Below are positions 55,948 through 64,000 of a DNA stretch of 64,000 nucleotides, piece after piece. The notes beneath the pieces are model-generated. The model had not been told where the DNA came from and searched no databases. It saw nothing but the letters and a program-made list of their open reading frames with translations. This DNA comes from Paenibacillus naphthalenovorans. GTDB taxonomy: Bacteria; Bacillota; Bacilli; Paenibacillales; NBRC-103111. Each line of letters begins with the position of its first letter. The first letter of the stretch is position 1. Position numbers and translations under genes: made by a program. Where the stretch lies: NCBI RefSeq assembly GCF_900099895.1, contig NZ_FNDY01000009.1, positions 106,025-170,024 on the forward strand, in the 5' to 3' direction.

Positions 55948-56003
55948 CACCTCCTGTTACATGGTGTCAGCCCGCACGACTGGACACCATGTAACAGGAG
56001 GTG
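55948..56003. repeat. 21-bp perfect inverted repeat between gntR and tctC
   Basis: The arms 55948-55968 and 55983-56003 are exact complements with a 14-base loop. On the plus strand TTTTTT follows the hairpin. On the minus strand, the direction of the flanking genes, one arm contains AGGAGGTG, a strong Shine-Dalgarno sequence, locked in the stem with no start codon at the usual distance. The structure lies 104 bases upstream of the tctC start. It could be a terminator for rare plus transcripts, a leader structure, or the fossil of a small mobile element. Confidence 0.7.
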
Positions 56004-56041
56004 CTTTTTTATTGCCACTGCTCTTGTGAAAGCTTAACTTT

Positions 56042-56746
56042 CTAGGCCTTGCTTTCTTTTCTTTGCTTTAAAATTTTTTTCCTTACGTAGTCCAAATGTC
56101 GGTACATTTGTGCAAAAGCTTCGGACGGCGATCTCTTTTTCAATGCCTCATAAATGGCTTTATGATGTTCAACCGCAACATCCCGTTCTCTAAATTGGAT
56201 GTTTTTACTCATCCGGTCAAAAGCCATCAAAAGGGAATCGATCATGCCTTCCAGAATGTAATTGTTTACGCTAAAAGCAATAATTCGATGAAACTCTTTA
56301 TCCACTTGAGAATAGTCCCCCGGATGTTCAGAAAGAGCCTTAATCGTTTGGTTGAGCTCATCAAGCTGCTGATCTGTGATTTTCTCCGCAGCCATCGCAA
56401 TCATACCAAGCTCCAATGCCATCCTGGCCTCGATAATGGACGGCAAATCATCCCCGGCCAGAGACAGCATATTCGTGTACGGTTTACTGCTGATTTTTTC
56501 AGAAAAATACGTGCCGTCCCGCGTTTTTCTGTGAATAATCCCCAAAGATTCCAGGGAACTCATAGCCTCACGCAATACAGGTCTGCTGACTGACAGCATT
56601 TTCGTCAGTTCCGTTTCGGGATAGAGCTTATCCCCGGGCTTTAATTGCCCGGAGGCAAGAAGTTGAATGATCCTGTCAGCCACTTCTTTGGCCAATGTTT
56701 TGCGAGGGACAGAATCCAGCACGATTTCTTGTTTTTTCTTAATCAA
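56042..56746 (-). CDS. GntR-family regulator, FadR (FCD) subfamily
   Basis: A protein of about 234 residues. The N-terminal winged helix includes LASGQLKPGDKLYPETELTK and MLSVSRPVLREAMSSLESLG. The C-terminal all-helical FCD domain shows metal-type His/Asp positions (EFHRIIAF, EHHKAIYEALK). It probably regulates the hydroxy-acid operon in response to the transported acid. The promoter upstream places the transcript start at about 56778, so the ATG at 56776 would be almost leaderless. A TTG at 56746 with AAGGAAGGTGG is better and is chosen. Confidence 0.85.
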   Translation of the reverse strand: MIKKKQEIVLDSVPRKTLAKEVADRIIQLLASGQLKPGDKLYPETELTKMLSVSRPVLREAMSSLESLGIIHRKTRDGTYFSEKISSKPYTNMLSLAGDDLPSIIEARMALELGMIAMAAEKITDQQLDELNQTIKALSEHPGDYSQVDKEFHRIIAFSVNNYILEGMIDSLLMAFDRMSKNIQFRERDVAVEHHKAIYEALKKRSPSEAFAQMYRHLDYVRKKILKQRKESKA

Positions 56747-56784
56747 TTCATTCCACCTTCCTTTTTTATTTGCCATATTTTAAA

Positions 56785-56813
56785 ATTGTATGACAAATAA
56801 AATGAAATTACAA
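56785..56813 (-). promoter_or_regulatory. gntR promoter with overlapping FadR-type operator
   Basis: On the minus strand TTGTAA (56808-56813) and TACAAT (56785-56790) are 17 bases apart. TTGT-ATG-ACAA at 56786-56796 overlaps the -10 and fits the FadR-subfamily pattern TNGTNNNACNA. This supports autoregulation by the GntR protein. Confidence 0.65.
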
Positions 56814-56821
56814 ACATTTCT

Positions 56822-58327
56822 TTACATTTCCACGTCGCTGGCCAGCATGCCCTTCTTATTCTTTATGCCTGCATAAACGCTGAAAATAAGAATAATAAAA
56901 GAGATGGACAGCAGTACAAGTGAAATCGGTCTGGAGAAAAATCCAAGAAAACTGCCTTCAAATAAAATCATCGATTGCAGCAATGAGCTTTCCAGCAATT
57001 GTCCAAGAACAAAGGTTAAAACAATCGGCGCCATTGGGATATCGAGCTTTTTCATGAAATAACCCAATACTCCGAAAATCAGCATAACCCACACATCAAA
57101 CAAGCTGTTATTTACACTGAATGCACCCAAAATGGCGACTGCAAAAATAATCGGGTATAACAGCTTCGCGGGAATCAGGGCAATTTTGGCCCACATGCCG
57201 GCCAAAGGTAAATTTAAAACCAGCAAAATCAGATTCCCGATGAACATGCTGGCAATGATTCCCCATACGACGTCGGGATTGTTTTGGAATAACGTAGGGC
57301 CAGGAGTTAAACCATGCATGATAAAGGCTCCGAACAATACGGCAATCGTAGGAGAGCTCGGGATTCCTAATGTGAACAGCGGAATTAAGGCCGCTCCGCT
57401 GTAAGAATTGTTCGCTGTTTCCGGCCCGGCAACCCCTTCGATGGCTCCTTTGCCGAAACGCGACGGATCTTTTGCCATTTTTTTCTCAAGAGAATAAGAC
57501 AGGATCGCCGGTATGACGGAGTTCGAGCCCGGTACAAGTCCTACCAGGAAGCCTAACCCGGTTCCTCTTCCGATCGCGGACAGCGTCCGCCTCCATTCGT
57601 CACGGCGGGGAAGCAGCCCTTTTACTTTCGGCGGAGCTTCCAGTTTGGTGATATTCTCCATGCCAATCATAATTTCGGAAAGACCGAACAATCCCATGGA
57701 TATAATGACAAAATCGATCCCGTTCATTAAATTCGGCTCATCAAAGGTAAACCGGATGGCGCCTGAAACGACATCCATGCCTATGAGAGCCAGACACAGG
57801 CCCAAAAGCGCGGAAATGATTCCCTTCACAATGGATTTTCCCATAAGTCCAACCACCGTGATCAGTCCCAACAGCATGAGGGCAAAAAACTCCGGAGGAC
57901 CGAATCTTAACGCGAATTGAGCTAAAGGCGGCCCGATCACCACGAGCCCAATGATGGAAACGGTTCCGCCGATAAACGAACCGATACCGGCAACCCCTAA
58001 GGCAGTCCCCGCTCTTCCCTGTTTGGCCAGAGGATGCCCGTCCAGACACGTAATTACCGAAGCCGCTTCCCCCGGTGTATTGATCAGAACGGAGGTTATC
58101 GTTCCGCCATACATTGCGCCGTAATAAATGCCCGCCAGCATAATGATGGCCGAAACCGGCTCCATGGAGAACGTGACCGGCAATAAGATCGCCGTCCCTG
58201 TAGTCGGACCCAATCCAGGCAAAACGCCGACCAGCATCCCGATGGTAACTCCGAGTAAACAATACAGCAGGTTCGACCATGTAAGCGCTGTTTCAAAACC
58301 TTGTAATAACTGCATCAATGAATCCAT
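56822..58327 (-). CDS. Tripartite tricarboxylate transporter large subunit (TctA)
   Basis: A 501-residue protein with about 10-12 membrane segments. LLGVTIGMLVGVLPGLGPTT is the diagnostic TctA signature, and LVGLVPGSNSVIPAILSYSL is the second repeat. It forms the sodium- or proton-driven channel with TctB, whose stop is 9 bases upstream. GGAGG precedes the ATG. The C-terminal tail is short and polar. Confidence 0.93.
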   Translation of the reverse strand: MDSLMQLLQGFETALTWSNLLYCLLGVTIGMLVGVLPGLGPTTGTAILLPVTFSMEPVSAIIMLAGIYYGAMYGGTITSVLINTPGEAASVITCLDGHPLAKQGRAGTALGVAGIGSFIGGTVSIIGLVVIGPPLAQFALRFGPPEFFALMLLGLITVVGLMGKSIVKGIISALLGLCLALIGMDVVSGAIRFTFDEPNLMNGIDFVIISMGLFGLSEIMIGMENITKLEAPPKVKGLLPRRDEWRRTLSAIGRGTGLGFLVGLVPGSNSVIPAILSYSLEKKMAKDPSRFGKGAIEGVAGPETANNSYSGAALIPLFTLGIPSSPTIAVLFGAFIMHGLTPGPTLFQNNPDVVWGIIASMFIGNLILLVLNLPLAGMWAKIALIPAKLLYPIIFAVAILGAFSVNNSLFDVWVMLIFGVLGYFMKKLDIPMAPIVLTFVLGQLLESSLLQSMILFEGSFLGFFSRPISLVLLSISFIILIFSVYAGIKNKKGMLASDVEM

Positions 58328-58336
58328 TGAATCCTC

Positions 58337-58789
58337 CTACCATCCCAAGGCATTCACCGGAAGCGGGACCCCGAGAAATATGTGAAATACTACAAATAAG
58401 CATAAGGAAATCGCTATGGAGATCATAAGACCCGAATACCATGTAAATAATCTCCTCAGGATAAAAAACAGCATGATCGTACAGGCCATAAGAAAACCTA
58501 AATATTCAACGGTCAAAAGAAAAAAAACAAGTGAACCCACTAAAGTGACGACATTCCATAAACCGCTTCCCGTCGGAAGAATTTCTGAAAAAGCAATTTT
58601 TTCCTTGAAAGAGCTTACGATATAGGATAAAGAGAAAATGCCTAATCCTCCGCTTAACCAAAGCGGAAAAAACCCAGGACCGGGACCCGTGTCGGTGTAA
58701 TAATCCAATTGAAGAGACTGACAAAAAATAACGGCCGAAAAAAGCAGCATCAGTAAGCCCATGTAAACGCTGGCATTATTTTTTACCAC
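58337..58789 (-). CDS. Tripartite tricarboxylate transporter small subunit (TctB)
   Basis: A 150-residue protein with four hydrophobic segments. TGPGPGFFPLWLSGGLGIFS is the TctB-family phrase. It partners TctA. It begins at a GTG with GGGGGGTG upstream and is the promoter-proximal gene of this transporter. Confidence 0.9.
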   Translation of the reverse strand: MVKNNASVYMGLLMLLFSAVIFCQSLQLDYYTDTGPGPGFFPLWLSGGLGIFSLSYIVSSFKEKIAFSEILPTGSGLWNVVTLVGSLVFFLLTVEYLGFLMACTIMLFFILRRLFTWYSGLMISIAISLCLFVVFHIFLGVPLPVNALGW

Positions 58790-58912
58790 GCAATCACCCC
58801 CCTAATGTTTTGGTTTTTAAGCGTTTTCACAACCAACTAAGTCATATTGTAATACAAATTGAATAGTAATACAATATGTTTTTTTGCGTGATAGATTCAT
58901 TGAAAACCCAAA

Positions 58913-58938
58913 GAAGCGCCGCAAGTTTGCAGCGCCTC
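58913..58938 (-). terminator. Possible terminator upstream of tctB
   Basis: GAAGCGCCGCAA at 58913-58924 pairs with TTGCAGCGCCTC at 58927-58938 with one mismatch. On the minus strand it continues TTTGGGTTTTC. The gene it once served is not visible. In the gap 58790-59013 nothing else was found. Confidence 0.5.
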
Positions 58939-59013
58939 GGATGATTCTTCACGTTCTCCACTTTTATTCATGCCCATGTAAGGCAGCAACCTTTTGATAA
59001 AAATCTTTGACCG

Positions 59014-59289
59014 ATGGGTATAAGCTTCGGAGCCAACACTTCTATAGTCAATGGAATCGAATCCGATGTAACCGACGATTTGATTCGTTTGACTTCACCG
59101 AGCAACTTGACCGGCCTGCCCAGCTTAACGATCCCTTGCGGATTCAGCAATGGACTTCCCGTCGGCTTGCAGCTCATCGGTAAGGCATTGGATGAAGGCA
59201 CCCTTTTAAAGGCCGGATATGCATTCGAACGCACGAACGAACTTCGCTTTACAAAGCCTATATTCGCTTCGGCCATGAAGTTGAACTAA
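59014..59289 (+). pseudogene. C-terminal remnant of an amidase-signature enzyme
   Basis: About 91 codons encode the tail of an amidase (GatA-like) protein. NLTGLPSLTIPCGFSNGLPV is the family-typical substrate-side segment and GLQLIGKALDEGTLLKAGYA follows. The catalytic Lys-Ser-Ser domain is missing: an in-frame TGA lies at 59008-59010 immediately upstream, and no related coding sequence is seen before it. It runs opposite to its neighbours, so it is probably debris of a deletion. Confidence 0.7.
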
Positions 59290-59341
59290 GCCGAACTCCC
59301 CGTTTACAGCCTGCCCCGCAAATCATTCTCCGCTCAAAAAG

Positions 59342-59377
59342 ATCGCCGGCCATTCCGATAACGGAATAGCCGGCGAT
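59342..59377 (-). terminator. Terminator of the alpha-glucosidase operon
   Basis: A near-perfect 16-nt stem (59342-59357 with 59362-59377, one mismatch) with loop ATAA, followed on the minus strand by CTTTTTG. It is 60 bases past the glycosidase stop. Confidence 0.85.
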
Positions 59378-59436
59378 TGTCCAACCTTCATCGGGATTGA
59401 ACCGATTCGTTCAGATCCCCGATAAAGGTTATTGCG

Positions 59437-61059
59437 TTAAGATGATTTCAATCGGTATACTCTGGACTCATAGGGCCTCAGCTGCCATTCATCGCTTGGA
59501 TTCGCCTGCTCCCGGTAATTCGCGATCAACAGCTCCCTTGGATATGAAATGACGGATGCAGGAAGCTCACAGACGGCTGGCTGATCCGAGATATTCAGAA
59601 CGACAAGCCATTTCTCGCCGTCGAGCTCGCGCAGGTAAGCGTATATTTGCTCATGATCCTCAAGCAGCGGCTCATAGCTTCCATAAACCATCACTTCATG
59701 AGCTTTTCTCAGCTGAATGAGCTTTTTGTAGTAATAAAACACCGAATTCGGATCGGCCAAAGCCGCGGCCACGTTAATTTCCTTATAATTGGGATTCACC
59801 TTAATCCATGGCGTGCCGCTCGTAAACCCGGCGTTCTCCGAATCGTCCCACTGCACGGGCGTTCTTGAATTGTCCCTTGACAGATGAAGCAGACTTTCAA
59901 AGACTTCTTTGGGATCTCTTCCCTTCTCTACTTCTTCCCTATATTTATTTTTCATCGCGATATCGTTGTAATCGTCAATGGAATCGAAGCGGACGCCGGT
60001 CATCCCGATTTCTTCCCCTTGGTAAATGTACGGCATCCCCGGCAGCGTATGCAGCAGAGTCGCGAAGCATTTGGCGGATTCCACACGATACGTCGTATCG
60101 TTGCCGAATCTGGTAACGAGTCTGGTGTGGTCATGGTTATTTAAGAATTGCGAATTCCAGCCTTTTCCCCACATGCCATCGTACCATCTTTTCTGAATAT
60201 CCTTGAACCGCAGTATGTCCCAATGCGCCATATAATCGCACACTTCAAAATGGAACAAGGTATGCAGCTCGCCGCGGTCTTCTCCAACGTAAAGCACCCC
60301 GTCCTCCGGAGTCACAAACGGAATTTCCCCCACGGTAAAAATATCGTAATGCTTCAAAACCTTCTCATGCATCTCTTGGAGATATTCATGGATCCCCGGA
60401 TTATTTCCCAAATAAGAAATGTTGTCGGGATTCTCCGCATCAGGAAAACCAGCTTGTTTGGCGAGAAGATTTATGACATCCATCCGGAATCCGTCGATTC
60501 CTTTATCCAGCCAAAAACGCATCATGTCGTAAATTTCTTCCCTGACCTTCGGGTTTTCCCAGTTTAAATCAGGCTGTTCAACGGCAAAAGAATGGAAATA
60601 ATATTCCCCTGTCTTTTCATCATATTCCCATGCCGAAGGCGTAAAATACGATCTCCAGTTATTAGGCTCCTTCCGCCAGATATAATAGTCTCTTTTCGGA
60701 TGATCCTTGGACGATCGCGATTCCACAAACCACGGATGCCGGTCGGACGTATGATTCACGACCAAATCCATAATGAGCTTCATACCGCGGGCGTGAACCT
60801 CTTGGAGAAGTCTGTCGAAAGTATCCATGGTTCCTGCTTTGGGCATAATGGACCGGTAATCGGAAATATCGTAACCGTTATCGACATCAGGAGAGCCGTA
60901 GCACGGATTCAGCCAAATGACATCGGCGCCAAGCTCGCGAATATAATCCAACTTTTGAATGACTCCCTCTAAATCCCCATAGCCGTCTCCATCGGTATCA
61001 TAAAAGCTTCTCCAATACACCTGATAGACGACCGCTTCTTTCCACCATGTTTTTTTCAT
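59437..61059 (-). CDS. Alpha-glucosidase / oligo-1,6-glucosidase (GH13)
   Basis: A 540-residue GH13 enzyme. The catalytic triad is D194 in GFRMDVINLLA, E245 in FTVGEIPFV and D310 in FLNNHDHTR. Calcium-site residues occur in DTDGDGYGDL and MDLVVNHTSD. The Val after the nucleophile (DVIN) is the residue linked to alpha-1,6 preference in oligo-1,6-glucosidases, so isomalto-oligosaccharides or similar short sugars are likely. There is no signal peptide, so it acts in the cytoplasm on imported sugars. It is the last gene of the glycosidase/transporter unit. Confidence 0.9.
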   Translation of the reverse strand: MKKTWWKEAVVYQVYWRSFYDTDGDGYGDLEGVIQKLDYIRELGADVIWLNPCYGSPDVDNGYDISDYRSIMPKAGTMDTFDRLLQEVHARGMKLIMDLVVNHTSDRHPWFVESRSSKDHPKRDYYIWRKEPNNWRSYFTPSAWEYDEKTGEYYFHSFAVEQPDLNWENPKVREEIYDMMRFWLDKGIDGFRMDVINLLAKQAGFPDAENPDNISYLGNNPGIHEYLQEMHEKVLKHYDIFTVGEIPFVTPEDGVLYVGEDRGELHTLFHFEVCDYMAHWDILRFKDIQKRWYDGMWGKGWNSQFLNNHDHTRLVTRFGNDTTYRVESAKCFATLLHTLPGMPYIYQGEEIGMTGVRFDSIDDYNDIAMKNKYREEVEKGRDPKEVFESLLHLSRDNSRTPVQWDDSENAGFTSGTPWIKVNPNYKEINVAAALADPNSVFYYYKKLIQLRKAHEVMVYGSYEPLLEDHEQIYAYLRELDGEKWLVVLNISDQPAVCELPASVISYPRELLIANYREQANPSDEWQLRPYESRVYRLKSS

Positions 61060-61081
61060 GCTCCCACTCTCTCACTTTGTT

Positions 61082-63163
61082 TTACTTCGATGAATGAATC
61101 AGTTCAAAGCCAGTCGTATTCTCCAGAATCTCAACCTTGACCGGGTCCGAACCGCTCCGGCTTCGGGTTACCTTCAAAGAAAGATGCCCCGCGCCAATAG
61201 GAATATGCTCGGCCAGCAGCTCGTCAATCATCTCCGGCAAAAACGGATCGATACGGATCTCCTTCTTCAGCGCGTTCGGGTGTAATCCGAGCAACGCCTG
61301 CATAAAAACAATCGCGGTCCCGGCCGCCCATGCTTGCGGAGAGCAAGTGGTTGGATACGGTACGGGATACCCGAGCTCCGAGCCATGTCCGCAGAACAAT
61401 TCGGGCAGACGCTGATATTCGAAGAACCGGGATGCCGCAAGCAGGCTTGAGATGACCTTTCCCGCTTCTTTCTTATAGCCCAAACGGCTTAACCCGAGCA
61501 GAATCATCCCGTTATCATGCGGCCATACGCTTCCATTGTGGTAGCTCATCGGATAATAGCCCGCGGCTTCCGTACTCATCGTGCGAATGCCAAATCCGCT
61601 GAACATGTCATCGGCAACCAGGCGCTTGGCGATCCGGTCCGCACGGGAGGCAGCCGGCAAACCTGTCATTAATAAATGTCCCGGATTGGATGTCACGGAT
61701 TGGACTTGCCGCCGGTCCTTGTCGAGTGCGATGGCGTAGAAATTCTCATTCTCCATCCAAAAGGCCTGTTCGAACCTCGCTCGGAACGCTTCGGCATCTT
61801 GGACCAGCTTCTCTGCAAGCGCCATTTCACCCATCCGTTCAAAAATCGGCGCCAAGCTTTTCTTGGCCTGATAGACGTAGCCCTGCACTTCGGCCAAAGC
61901 GATCGGCGATCTCGCATACTCTCCGGAGGCGTGAACGATCGAGTTGCTCGAATCCTTCCAGCCCTGGTTAGGAAATCCCCTTTCCGCTTCCTGGTGATAA
62001 GTTAAAAAGCCCGAGCCCGCTTCGATTCCACGGTCAATCCAATCGAGCGCGCGTGCAACGTTCGGTTTTAATTCCTCAACGATCGAAAGATCCCCCGTCC
62101 AACGAACATATTCACCTAATAATACTAAAAACAAAGGTGTGGAATCAACCGATCCATAATAAGGGCCGAAAGGCGACTGATGCGTATTCACCAGTTCTCC
62201 AAAGCGGATTTCGTGCATGATTTTTCCGGGCTGCTCGTCCCGCCAAGCATCCACAGAATCCCCTTGGTAGGCGGCCAATGTTCTCAGGGTTCCCTTGACC
62301 TTCTCCGGATTTAACGGGAGCATAAACAAAGAGGTGATGAGACTGTCTCTTCCAAAGGGAACCGCAAACCAGGGCAGCCCGGCCACAGGCGTTTCTCCAT
62401 ATCCGACGTCGGTCATTAACATACGCAAATCCTGTACCCCGCGCCGGTATAAACCGTTAAACACATCGGCATTCGTCGTTACACGGGACGTCTCGCGGTA
62501 CCATTGTTCATATGACGCTTCGAGACGCTTCAAGCCTTCTTCAAAGGAAAGAAGAACAGGCCATTTCTGCTCCAATACGGGAATGATGAAGAAGCAAATC
62601 TGCTTTATTTCTTTGGGTTCCAATGTCATGGAATAATGGACAATACCGTCGGCATCCACTTCCGACTCGTTCTGATCCCAACGGATGCAGGTCTCTCTTA
62701 GCATGTCATCCGCGCCTTGGTAACGGATCGACAAGGTCCGCTCACCCGTGACCTTTCCGATAATCTTCCCGACTTCCCCTGTTCGGTACTTCCGGACAAT
62801 GAACATATCCTGAAAATCGGCGTCGAAGGCAGCCGAGAAATCAAAGGAGACGGCTTGGGGAAAGAAGTTCGTTAACGACACTCTTTCATACAATACCCCG
62901 TCGTATATAAAGCGCTCCCGATGAATTTCAATGGCTCCCTCATCCTTTCGATCCTTCATTAACCGAATGGATGCGAAGTAGCTTCGATTAGCCGATGATG
63001 AGAGCAGGGAAGGCTTCTCGCCATCGACGAACAGTTCCATCCGGCTTAAGAACCGGGTATCTTTCGTGTACAGGCCATAACCCTTTTCATTATTTTCCGT
63101 GAGTTCTCCATTTTTATCCGTCAGAAAAAACAAGTCGCCTTCTTTAATCACACTGTATTCCAT
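61082..63163 (-). CDS. Amylo-alpha-1,6-glucosidase / MGH1-like glycosidase
   Basis: A 693-residue protein. The N-terminal GDE_N_bis-type beta domain includes ENNEKGYGLYTKDTRFLSRM. The C-terminal (alpha/alpha)6 barrel includes GLPWFAVPFGRDSLITSLF, the Asp-bearing catalytic region of glycogen-debranching-like enzymes, and WPHDNGMILLGLSRLGY. Family members hydrolyse alpha-glucosidic links in branched or short sugars; the exact substrate is uncertain. GAGG precedes the ATG. It lies 22 bases before the alpha-glucosidase gene. Confidence 0.85.
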   Translation of the reverse strand: MEYSVIKEGDLFFLTDKNGELTENNEKGYGLYTKDTRFLSRMELFVDGEKPSLLSSSANRSYFASIRLMKDRKDEGAIEIHRERFIYDGVLYERVSLTNFFPQAVSFDFSAAFDADFQDMFIVRKYRTGEVGKIIGKVTGERTLSIRYQGADDMLRETCIRWDQNESEVDADGIVHYSMTLEPKEIKQICFFIIPVLEQKWPVLLSFEEGLKRLEASYEQWYRETSRVTTNADVFNGLYRRGVQDLRMLMTDVGYGETPVAGLPWFAVPFGRDSLITSLFMLPLNPEKVKGTLRTLAAYQGDSVDAWRDEQPGKIMHEIRFGELVNTHQSPFGPYYGSVDSTPLFLVLLGEYVRWTGDLSIVEELKPNVARALDWIDRGIEAGSGFLTYHQEAERGFPNQGWKDSSNSIVHASGEYARSPIALAEVQGYVYQAKKSLAPIFERMGEMALAEKLVQDAEAFRARFEQAFWMENENFYAIALDKDRRQVQSVTSNPGHLLMTGLPAASRADRIAKRLVADDMFSGFGIRTMSTEAAGYYPMSYHNGSVWPHDNGMILLGLSRLGYKKEAGKVISSLLAASRFFEYQRLPELFCGHGSELGYPVPYPTTCSPQAWAAGTAIVFMQALLGLHPNALKKEIRIDPFLPEMIDELLAEHIPIGAGHLSLKVTRSRSGSDPVKVEILENTTGFELIHSSK

Positions 63164-63242
63164 GGACTAAGCCTCATTCCGTATGAATTTATTGACGATG
63201 ATAACCAGATTATGAAATCCTTCATCCGATCCTGTCCCCTGG

Positions 63243-64000
63243 TTATCCTTTGACCCCGGAGCTGGATATGCCCTCCATGTATTGCTTCTGGAAGAAAAAG
63301 AAGAAGATCAAAATCGGCAGCATAGATAAAACAACCCCCGCCATGATCAGCGGCGTATTTTCAAAAAACATATCTTTCACGCTGTTGAGCCCCACCACGA
63401 GCACATATTTATCCGGGCTGTTAGCCAAGGTGCTTGGGATCAGGTAACTGTTCCAGGTCCCTGCAAACGCCAGGATCGACATCGTAATGAGCGGGGATTT
63501 GGCCAAAGGATACACAATGCGCCAGAAAGCCCCCATTTTCGTCAATCCATCCAGCCTTGCCGCTTCAATGAACTCGTTCGGTACGCTGATAAAAAATTGT
63601 CTCATCATGAAAATGTACAGACATTGATACAGAAACGGAACCGTTAATGCCGCAAAAGAGTTTAACCAGCCAATCTGCGCCATATTAACGTATACCGGTA
63701 TCAGGATCATGTGATAGGGAACCATCATGGTGGCCACGACAATCCAATAGATGATTTTTTTTCCCGCAAAATCCAGCTTCGCAAGAGCAAAGCCGGCCAT
63801 CGGATTAATCATCAAATTCCCGATAATGACGATCCCCGTCATAATGACCGTATTCAAGAACCATTTGGGCACGTTGTAAGCCTCATTCGTAAAAAATAAT
63901 TTGTAATTATCCAACGTCCAGTTCGAAATTCCCGTTATTTTATTCACGTACTGCATCGGAACGAAAGAGGTGTACAACGTATAGGCGAAAGGCAGGATGA
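63243..64000 (-). CDS. Carbohydrate ABC transporter permease (MalG type), 5' end outside window
   Basis: The frame is open from its stop at 63243 to the right edge and continues past the window; the true start is not visible. About 250 residues show five to six hydrophobic segments and the EAA loop IEAARLDGLTKMGAFWRIVYPLA. Residues near the edge read ILPFAYTLYTSF, the usual first membrane segment of MalG permeases. It would import the oligosaccharides cleaved by the two glycosidases downstream. Confidence 0.88.
   Translation of the reverse strand, partial: ILPFAYTLYTSFVPMQYVNKITGISNWTLDNYKLFFTNEAYNVPKWFLNTVIMTGIVIIGNLMINPMAGFALAKLDFAGKKIIYWIVVATMMVPYHMILIPVYVNMAQIGWLNSFAALTVPFLYQCLYIFMMRQFFISVPNEFIEAARLDGLTKMGAFWRIVYPLAKSPLITMSILAFAGTWNSYLIPSTLANSPDKYVLVVGLNSVKDMFFENTPLIMAGVVLSMLPILIFFFFFQKQYMEGISSSGVKG

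Overview
The window looks like part of the chromosome of an aerobic, low-to-mid GC Gram-positive soil bacterium, most likely Paenibacillaceae. Support for this: strong AGGAGG-type ribosome sites with several TTG and GTG starts, many U-tract terminators, lipobox signal peptides on solute-binding proteins, an S-layer-homology (SLH) protein, a PucR regulator, and a chromate-transport locus in the arrangement of Bacillus subtilis ywrABCD. No rRNA, tRNA, insertion sequence, CRISPR array or phage gene was seen. Almost everything is transport, catabolism and regulation, so this is a metabolic-accessory region.

Layout. (1) 1-9985: aromatic catabolism. A leftward operon encodes a Rieske oxygenase (cut by the window edge), an extradiol dioxygenase, 4-oxalocrotonate tautomerase and decarboxylase, 4-hydroxy-2-oxovalerate aldolase, acylating acetaldehyde dehydrogenase, 2-oxopent-4-enoate hydratase and 2-hydroxymuconic semialdehyde dehydrogenase. 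Facing it rightward are an ACMSD-type decarboxylase and 4-hydroxybenzoate 3-monooxygenase. Together they form a complete protocatechuate 2,3-cleavage (pra) pathway from 4-hydroxybenzoate to pyruvate and acetyl-CoA. Two 35-bp direct repeats sit in the divergent promoter region. (2) 10170-10370: a broken aldehyde dehydrogenase remnant. (3) 10452-20817: allantoin catabolism (ureidoglycine-glyoxylate aminotransferase, allantoate amidohydrolase, allantoinase), a TauABC-type importer, a divergent PucR activator, then a gamma-glutamyltransferase-like hydrolase. (4) 21040-22665: Lrp-type regulator and two half-size chromate transporters. (5) 22973-28131: MFS carrier, TrmB regulator with two-subunit fumarase/tartrate dehydratase, threonine synthase. 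(6) 28222-31895: sugar kinase, 2-hydroxyacid dehydrogenase and RpiR regulator with a clear operator. (7) 32095-33159: flavin monooxygenase of the SsuD type. (8) 33303-39874: adenine deaminase, Pot-type ABC importer, nucleoside hydrolase and solute-binding protein, which looks like purine salvage. (9) 40053-44059: a DUF2294-like protein, a metallo-beta-lactamase-fold hydrolase, the SLH protein. (10) 44100-48108: MarR / two HlyD adaptors / EmrB-type drug exporter. (11) 48422-49768: an unassigned permease. (12) 49880-58789: a hydroxy-acid cluster (aldehyde dehydrogenase, Ldh2-type dehydrogenase, KdgD-type dehydratase, LarA-like racemase, TctC, GntR, TctA, TctB). (13) 59014-59289: an amidase remnant. 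(14) 59437-64000: alpha-glucosidase, a debranching-type glycosidase and a sugar ABC permease (cut by the window edge).

The most interesting units are the pra operon with its appended Rieske oxygenase and paired operators, the LarA/Ldh2/KdgD/TctABC cluster (which lacks a recognisable sugar-acid dehydratase and may be an undescribed hydroxy-acid route), the Pot-type importer tied to purine salvage enzymes, and a 21-bp perfect inverted repeat that can hide a Shine-Dalgarno sequence upstream of tctC.
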